Shown here one piece after another: positions 59,038-64,000 of a DNA stretch of 64,000 nt. The stretch's first letter is position 1, and every line of letters starts with the position of its first letter. The stretch spans positions 48,403 through 112,402 of the forward strand of contig NZ_JBAJMW010000011.1 in assembly GCF_036881825.1 (NCBI RefSeq), read 5' to 3'. The notes beneath the pieces were generated by a model. That model had not been told where the DNA came from. It worked only from the letters and a program-made list of their open reading frames with translations, and did not search any database. The DNA is from Tersicoccus mangrovi (GTDB taxonomy: Bacteria; Actinomycetota; Actinomycetes; Actinomycetales; Micrococcaceae). The position numbers and the translations under genes were made by a program.

Positions 59038-61962
59038 GTGGCCAAGGTCCGCGTTCACGAGCTCGCCAAGGAGCTCAACATCACGTCGAAGGACGCCCTC
59101 GCCAAACTGCAGGAGCTGGGCGAGTTCGTCCGGTCGGCGTCCTCCACGATCGAACCCCCGGTCGCGCGCAAGCTGCGCTCGGCCTACCCGGCCGCGTCCG
59201 CCGCCGGTAATGGAGCCGCTGCCAGCAACGGTGGCGCGGCGAAGCCGTCCGCCGGTTCCGGCACCACCGCCGCCCGCGGGTCCGCCCGTCCCGGCCCCTC
59301 CGGGCCCCGGCCCGGGCCTGCCGCCCCGGCAGCGCCGTCCGCGCCCGCCGAGACTCCGGCTCCCGCGGCGTCCACCACCGCGAACGAGGCCGCTGCGGCG
59401 GCCCCGGCACCCACCCCGCAACGCGAGCAGAGCACGCCCGCCGCGAGTGCGTCCGCGCGTCCGGCGTCGGCCACCCCCACGAGCGCACGTCCCGGCCCCA
59501 AGCCGGAGACGCCGGCCGCCCGGGAGGAGACCCTGCGCGACGGTGGCGGCCGTGACGACAGCCGTCGTCAGGCGCCCGCCCCGGGCCAGAAGCCCGGTCC
59601 CCGTCCCGGCGCCCCGCGCCCGGGCAACAACCCGTTCGCCCCCTCGCAGGGCATGCCCCGGTCGGGCAGCCGTCCGGGCAACAACCCGTTCGCCCCGTCG
59701 CAGGGCATGCCGCGTCCCGGTGGCAGCCGCAACGGCGCTGCCGGTGCGGCGGGTCCCCGTCCGCCGGCCGGTGCCGGTGGTCCCCGTCCGGGTGCCCCGC
59801 GCCCGGGTGGCACGGGCGGTCCGCGTCCGGGTGCCCCGCGTCCCGGTGGCACCGGTGGTCCGCGTCCCAACCCGGCCATGATGCCCAAGCGCACCACCGA
59901 GCGGCCCGGTGCCGGTGCGGGTGCCGGCCGTCCCGGTGCCGGTCCTCGTCGCGGCCCCGGGGGCGGTCCCGGTTCGGGTCCCGCCGGTGGTGGCTTCGGC
60001 AAGGGCGGTCGCGGTCGCGGCGGTACCCAGGGTGCCTTCGGCAAGGGCGGCGCCAACCGGGGCAAGCAGCGCAAGTCGAAGCGGGCGAAGCGCGCCGAGC
60101 TGGAGCAGATGCAGGCTCCCACGGTCGGCGGCGTCTCCGTCCGCCGGGGTGACGGCAGCACCATCCTGCGGCTGCGCCGCGGCGCCTCGCTGACGGACTT
60201 CGCCGAGAAGATCGATGCGAACCCCGCCTCGCTGGTGACCGTCCTCTTCCACCTGGGCGAGATGGCCACGGCCACGCAGTCCCTGGACGAGGACACCTTC
60301 GCGCTGCTCGGTGACGAGCTCGGCTACAAGATCGAGATCGTGTCCCCGGAGGACGAGGAGCGCGAGCTGCTCGACTCCTTCGACATCGACCTGGACGCCG
60401 AGCTCGAGGCCGAGGGCGACGACGAGCTGCAGGCCCGTCCGCCGGTGGTCACCGTCATGGGTCACGTCGACCACGGCAAGACCCGCCTGCTGGACGCGAT
60501 CCGTCACTCCGACGTCGTCTCCGGCGAGTCCGGCGGCATCACCCAGCACATCGGCGCCTACCAGGTGCATCACGAGCACGAGGGCGTCGACCGGGCCATC
60601 ACCTTCATCGACACCCCGGGTCACGAGGCGTTCACGGCCATGCGTGCCCGTGGTGCGAAGGTCACCGACATCGCGGTGCTCGTCGTGGCCGCGGACGACG
60701 GCGTGATGCCGCAGACGGTCGAGGCGCTCAACCACGCCCAGGCCGCCGGTGTGCCGATCGTCGTCGCCGTCAACAAGATCGACAAGGAGGGCGCGAACCC
60801 GGACAAGATCCGCGGTCAGCTCACCGAGTACGGTCTGGTGCCCGAGGAGTACGGCGGCGACACCATGTTCGTCGACGTCTCCGCCCGGCAGAACCTGAAC
60901 ATCGACCAGCTGCTCGAGGCCGTCCTGCTGACGGCGGACGCGGCGCTGGACCTGCGGGCCAACCCGGACAAGGACGCCCGCGGCGTCGCGATCGAGGCCA
61001 ACCTCGACCGTGGCCGTGGTGCCGTCGCGACCGTCCTGGTCAACTCCGGCACCCTGCACGTCGGCGACACGATCGTGGCCGGCACGGCGCACGGCCGTGT
61101 GCGGGCGATGTTCGGTGACGACGGCGAGCAGGTCGACGCGGCGACGCCGTCGCGGCCGGTCCAGGTCCTCGGTCTCTCCTCGGTGCCCCGCGCCGGTGAC
61201 AGCTTCCTGGTCACCGACGACGAGCGCACCGCCCGGCAGATCGCCGAGAAGCGGGAGGCCGCCGAGCGCAACGCCCAGCTGGCCAAGCGCCGCAAGCGCA
61301 TCAGCCTCGAGGACTTCGACAAGGCCGTGGCCGAGGGCAAGATCGACACCCTCAACCTCATCCTCAAGGGCGACGTGTCCGGTGCCGTCGAGGCGCTGGA
61401 GGACGCGCTGCTCAAGATCGATGTGGGCGACGACGACGTGCAGCTGCGCGTCATCCACCGCGGTGTCGGTGCGATCACGCAGAACGACGTCAACCTGGCG
61501 ACCGTGGACAACGCGATCATCATCGGGTTCAACGTCAAGCCGGCCGAGCGCGTCGCCGAACTGGCGGAGCGCGAGGGCGTCGACATGCGCTTCTACTCGG
61601 TCATCTACGCGGCGATCGACGACATCGAGCTGGCCCTCAAGGGCATGCTCAAGCCGGAGTACGAGGAGGTGCAGCTCGGTACCGCCGAGGTGCGCGAGGT
61701 CTTCCGCTCCTCCAAGTTCGGCAACATCGCCGGTTCGCTGGTGCGCAGCGGGACCATCCGCCGCAACACCAAGGCCCGTGTGCTGCGCGCCGGCACGGTC
61801 GTCGGCGACAACCTCACCATCGAGTCGCTGCGGCGGTTCAAGGACGATGCGACCGAGGTCCGCGAGGGCTTCGAGTGCGGTATCGGCCTGGGCTCGTTCA
61901 ACGACATCCGCGAAGAGGACACCATCGAGACCTTCGAGATGCGCGAGAAGCCGCGCGTCTGA
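59038..61962 (+). CDS. infB: Translation initiation factor IF-2
   Basis: GTPase that places fMet-tRNA on the ribosome. 974 residues. N-terminus AKVRVHELAKELNITSKDAL (IF2_N), then a long linker (about 55-350) of Ala/Pro/Gly/Arg repeats, including two copies of NNPFAPSQGMPR and several GGPRPGAPRPG units. The G domain starts near 470 with G1 GHVDHGKTRLLD (Lys481), DTPGHEA and NKID. Domains II to IV follow. GTG 59038 has AGGAG at 59029-59033. Confidence 0.97.
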   Translation: MAKVRVHELAKELNITSKDALAKLQELGEFVRSASSTIEPPVARKLRSAYPAASAAGNGAAASNGGAAKPSAGSGTTAARGSARPGPSGPRPGPAAPAAPSAPAETPAPAASTTANEAAAAAPAPTPQREQSTPAASASARPASATPTSARPGPKPETPAAREETLRDGGGRDDSRRQAPAPGQKPGPRPGAPRPGNNPFAPSQGMPRSGSRPGNNPFAPSQGMPRPGGSRNGAAGAAGPRPPAGAGGPRPGAPRPGGTGGPRPGAPRPGGTGGPRPNPAMMPKRTTERPGAGAGAGRPGAGPRRGPGGGPGSGPAGGGFGKGGRGRGGTQGAFGKGGANRGKQRKSKRAKRAELEQMQAPTVGGVSVRRGDGSTILRLRRGASLTDFAEKIDANPASLVTVLFHLGEMATATQSLDEDTFALLGDELGYKIEIVSPEDEERELLDSFDIDLDAELEAEGDDELQARPPVVTVMGHVDHGKTRLLDAIRHSDVVSGESGGITQHIGAYQVHHEHEGVDRAITFIDTPGHEAFTAMRARGAKVTDIAVLVVAADDGVMPQTVEALNHAQAAGVPIVVAVNKIDKEGANPDKIRGQLTEYGLVPEEYGGDTMFVDVSARQNLNIDQLLEAVLLTADAALDLRANPDKDARGVAIEANLDRGRGAVATVLVNSGTLHVGDTIVAGTAHGRVRAMFGDDGEQVDAATPSRPVQVLGLSSVPRAGDSFLVTDDERTARQIAEKREAAERNAQLAKRRKRISLEDFDKAVAEGKIDTLNLILKGDVSGAVEALEDALLKIDVGDDDVQLRVIHRGVGAITQNDVNLATVDNAIIIGFNVKPAERVAELAEREGVDMRFYSVIYAAIDDIELALKGMLKPEYEEVQLGTAEVREVFRSSKFGNIAGSLVRSGTIRRNTKARVLRAGTVVGDNLTIESLRRFKDDATEVREGFECGIGLGSFNDIREEDTIETFEMREKPRV

Positions 61963-62062
61963 TCGTCCGCGACCGGACGGCGTGCCTCGGCGCACCGCGG
62001 TCGGCACTCACCGGTGCCGACTGCGGTGCGCCGTCGTCCGTCCGGGTGCCACCCCCATCACG

Positions 62063-62247
62063 AAGGAGAGAGAACACCATGGCCGACGCAGCACGGGCCG
62101 CCCGGCTCGGCGACCGGATCAAGGTCGTCGTCGCGCAGGCGCTGGAACGGCGGGNAAGGAGAGAGAACACCATGGCCGACGCAGCACGGGCCGCCCGGCT
62201 CGGCGACCGGATCAAGGTCGTCGTCGCGCAGGCGCTGGAACGGCGGG
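62063..62247. repeat. 92-bp exact duplication around a single N
   Basis: 62063-62154 and 62156-62247 are identical and include the ribosome site, ATG and first 25 codons of rbfA. The N at 62155 separates them. This is most simply an unmerged contig overlap and not a biological repeat. Confidence 0.85.
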
Positions 62248-62621
62248 TCAAGGATCCCCGGCTGGGCTTCATCACGATCACCGACTGCCGGGTGACGAAC
62301 GACCTGCAGCACGCCACGGTGTACTACACCGTGTTCGGCGAGGAGGAGCAGCAGGCGTCCACCCGCGCCGCGCTCGAGTCCGCCAAGGGCGTGCTGCGCG
62401 CCGAGGTGGGCAAGAACATCACCGCCCGGCTGACCCCGACGCTGACCTTCGTCGCCGACGAGGTCCCCGTCAACGCCTCCCACGTCGAGGATCTGCTGCG
62501 GACCGCCCGCGAGCGTGACGCCGAGCTGGCCGCCCAGGCCTCCGGCGCCGTGTACGCGGGGGCGGAGGACCCCTACCGCAAGCCGGCCGAGGACGACGAG
62601 GAGCTCGACGCCGAGCGCTGA
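62172..62621 (+). CDS. rbfA: Ribosome-binding factor A
   Basis: Cold-shock and 30S maturation factor. 149 residues from ATG 62172: RAARLGDRIKVVVAQALERR, DPRLGFITITDCRVTNDLQH, and the KH-type fold with KNITARLTPTLTFVADEVPV. The C-terminal 35 residues are acidic (YAGAEDPYRKPAEDDEELDA). The same start codon and leader also occur at 62079 in the duplicated block before the N; only the copy at 62172 leads into the whole gene. Confidence 0.95.
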   Translation: MADAARAARLGDRIKVVVAQALERRVKDPRLGFITITDCRVTNDLQHATVYYTVFGEEEQQASTRAALESAKGVLRAEVGKNITARLTPTLTFVADEVPVNASHVEDLLRTARERDAELAAQASGAVYAGAEDPYRKPAEDDEELDAER

Positions 62622-62669
62622 CGCCCTGGTTCGACCTCCGCGCTGGCGTGATCCTCGCGCCGCCTCCAC

Positions 62670-62740
62670 GCTGACTGGTCAGTTTCCGGGCGTTCTACGC
62701 GGCCGACGGCGGCAGAACGCCCGGTTTCGGACCAGTCAGC
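62670..62740 (+). repeat. Palindromic element, copy B
   Basis: Outer arms GCTGACTGGTC (62670-62680) and GACCAGTCAGC (62730-62740) pair perfectly. Inner arms CCGGGCGTTCT (62686-62696) and AGAACGCCCGG (62714-62724) also pair, separated by small internal loops; the apical loop has GGCCGACGGCGGC. It follows rbfA by 48 bases. Relative of the element at 22238-22307. Confidence 0.65.
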
Positions 62741-62771
62741 AGGAGAACGCGGGCCCGCCCGGCGCCGGTGT

Positions 62772-63914
62772 TCAGGGGGTCGGCAGGCGGGAGAGGCCCT
62801 CGACGAGGTCATCGCGCGACCCGCACAGGGCCACCCGCACCCAGCTCTCGCCGCTCGGCCCGAAGGCCGTGCCCGGGGCGAGGGCGACCCGGTGCTCGGC
62901 GAGCAGCCGGTGGCACCAGGCCCGCACGTCGCCGCCGCTGACGGCGCTCACGTCCACCCACAGGTAGAACGCGCCCGCGGCCGGCAGGTACGGGTACCCC
63001 TTCTCGCCGACGAGCTGCTGCGCGAGGTCCCGGTTGGACCGGTAGTGCGTGCGCGCGGTGTCGATGTAGTGCTGGGGCACCGTCAGCGCCGCGACCGCCG
63101 CGTGCTGGACGGCGGGATTGACGCACGAGACGATCGCCTCCATCACCGGGTCGATCAGGGACGCCGTGCCCGGCGGGATCACGAGGGCCCCGATCCGCAG
63201 CCCCGTCAGGCCGTAGGTCTTCGAGAGGGTGTGCGAGACGATCACCCGGTGGTCGGTGTCGTACCGCAGCGGGCTGACGTGCTCGACGCCGTCGTAGGTG
63301 AACGCCTCGTAGCACTCGTCCGAGATGACCCAGAGGTCGTGCGCGGAGGCGAAGTCCATCAGCGCCCGCACGGTCGCCGGGTCGAACACCGCGCCCAGCG
63401 GGTTGGACGGGGAGTTGAGCACGATCGCCCGCGTCCGCGGCGTCACGAGCGCCTCCAGGTCCTCCACCCGCGGCGCGAACCCGTCCTCCGGCCGCAGCCG
63501 GTAGGTCACGGGCACCGCGTGCACGAGGGAGGCGGTCATGGTGAACGTCGGGTAGCCCGGGTCCGGGACGAGCACCTCGTCGCCGACGTCCAGGGTCAGG
63601 CTCATCGCCAGGTGCAGGCCCTGCTGCGCGCCCGTCACCACGTACACGCGGGACGCGTCCAGGCTCAGTCCCTGCTGCGCGTTGACCCGGTCGGCGAACG
63701 CCTGCCGCAGCGACGGCAGCCCGGCGTTGGGCGTGTAGAACGTCTCGTCCCGCTCGTAGGTCTCGATCGCGGCCTGCAGGACGTGCGGATCGGTGGGGAA
63801 GCCGGGCTCGCCGATGGAGAGGACGACGGCGTCGCCGAGGGTCCAGGCGGCCTGCGTGATCTCGCGGATCTGGTTGGTCGGGACGGTGCGGACGTGCGGG
63901 GCCAGCTCGGGCAT
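62772..63914 (-). CDS. Pyridoxal-phosphate aminotransferase, class I/II
   Basis: Fold type I aminotransferase of 380 residues. GEPGFPTDPHVLQAAIETYE and FYTPNAGLPSLRQAFADRVN at the N-terminus, VVTGAQQGLHLAMSLTLDVG, LNSPSNPLGAVFDPATVRAL, the acidic VISDECYEAF and the PLP-lysine 232 in SHTLSKTYGLTGLRIG. Position in the AspC/DapC/AlaC group; substrate not fixed (aspartate, N-succinyl-diaminopimelate or kynurenine are possible). ATG 63914. Probably second in a minus-strand operon, since the preceding gene ends 9 bases before it. Confidence 0.9.
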   Translation of the reverse strand: MPELAPHVRTVPTNQIREITQAAWTLGDAVVLSIGEPGFPTDPHVLQAAIETYERDETFYTPNAGLPSLRQAFADRVNAQQGLSLDASRVYVVTGAQQGLHLAMSLTLDVGDEVLVPDPGYPTFTMTASLVHAVPVTYRLRPEDGFAPRVEDLEALVTPRTRAIVLNSPSNPLGAVFDPATVRALMDFASAHDLWVISDECYEAFTYDGVEHVSPLRYDTDHRVIVSHTLSKTYGLTGLRIGALVIPPGTASLIDPVMEAIVSCVNPAVQHAAVAALTVPQHYIDTARTHYRSNRDLAQQLVGEKGYPYLPAAGAFYLWVDVSAVSGGDVRAWCHRLLAEHRVALAPGTAFGPSGESWVRVALCGSRDDLVEGLSRLPTP

Positions 63915-63923
63915 GCGGCCAGT

Positions 63924-64000
63924 CTAGGTGTAGGAGGTCATGACGTTGGCGACGCGGGCCGGGACGCGGCTGGCGGGTGGCTGGTCGGCGCAGGCGGTGT
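63924..64000 (-). CDS. 3' end of a minus-strand gene (partial)
   Basis: A minus-strand frame runs from the window edge to a TAG at 63924-63926 and reads ACADQPPASRVPARVANVMT, then SYT. It ends 9 bases before the aminotransferase ATG, a spacing typical of operons. Too short to identify. Confidence 0.4.
   Translation of the reverse strand, partial: TACADQPPASRVPARVANVMTSYT

Noticed and set aside
58933..62007. A 1024-codon open frame on the minus strand opposite infB
   Set aside because: Antisense of the repetitive infB linker and G domain; the Thr/Gly/Arg repeats are an artefact of the GGC/GCC codons on the other strand.
62631..62645. GGTTCGAC-like word suggesting a tRNA T-loop after rbfA
   Set aside because: No acceptor or anticodon stem can be drawn around it.

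Overview
The window is a GC-rich (about 70% by eye) stretch of an actinobacterial chromosome. The gene orders rpsB-tsf-pyrH-frr-cdsA, dxr-rseP-ispG, proS / ferritin-like protein / rimP-nusA-ylxR-infB-rbfA, the many GTG starts, the 4-bp ATGA/GTGA overlaps and the TAnnnT -10 boxes placed 6-7 bases before start codons all point to Micrococcales, possibly Micrococcaceae. The genus cannot be fixed from the sequence alone. It is a draft assembly: two single N bases (8703 and 62155) each sit between copies of the same short sequence and look like unmerged contig ends.

Layout. (1) 0.7-5.9 kb: translation and lipid core genes rpsB, tsf, pyrH, frr, cdsA, then a protein with four DivIVA-like motifs. (2) 6.2-8.6 kb: a DUF485 protein and an acetate-type sodium/solute symporter behind a CRP/GlxR-like site. 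(3) 8.9-21 kb: an Lrp regulator divergent from a branched-chain amino acid catabolic cluster: 2-oxoacid dehydrogenase E1 alpha, E1 beta and E2, 3-methylcrotonyl-CoA carboxylase beta and alpha, acyl-CoA dehydrogenase, MaoC hydratase, a quinone oxidoreductase and a CitE-like lyase. Apart from the oxidoreductase the gene set matches the Mycobacterium tuberculosis leucine locus. A perfect CRP/GlxR palindrome lies before it. (4) 21-28.5 kb: an ECF sigma factor with a SnoaL-like tail, DUF1059, a TSUP permease, dxr, rseP, ispG and a GNAT protein. (5) 28.5-30.9 kb: a DszC-like flavoprotein and an ArsR/glyoxalase pair.

(6) 30.9-50.4 kb is accessory DNA with lower GC and several scars. A sarcosine-oxidase-like flavoenzyme follows a glutathione-independent formaldehyde dehydrogenase, a DJ-1/PfpI protein and a small ABM monooxygenase, which suggests demethylation coupled to formaldehyde removal. 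A UvrA-like ATPase is clipped at its end by an IS3-family element, and remnants of second copies of the ABM and UvrA-like genes lie nearby. Next come an NCS1 permease/flavin reductase pair with a divergent GntR regulator, a frameshifted DUF3887-like gene, and the lactate genes lutABC and lctP with a FadR-type regulator. In the lactate region two overlapping promoters each carry a TGGTCAGACCA operator. The block ends with a dead SOS-controlled umuDC locus cut by an IS110 remnant.

(7) 50.4-64 kb: DoxX, proS, a TSUP permease, a VIT1/CCC1 transporter, a 62-bp tandem repeat, a DUF4439 protein, rimP, nusA, ylxR, infB, rbfA and an aminotransferase. No rRNA, tRNA or CRISPR array was found. I see no single wholly new system. 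The best leads are the sarcosine/formaldehyde module, the leaderless upstream reading frame coupled to the GntR gene, the paired palindromic elements at 22.2 and 62.7 kb, and the four-motif DivIVA protein.
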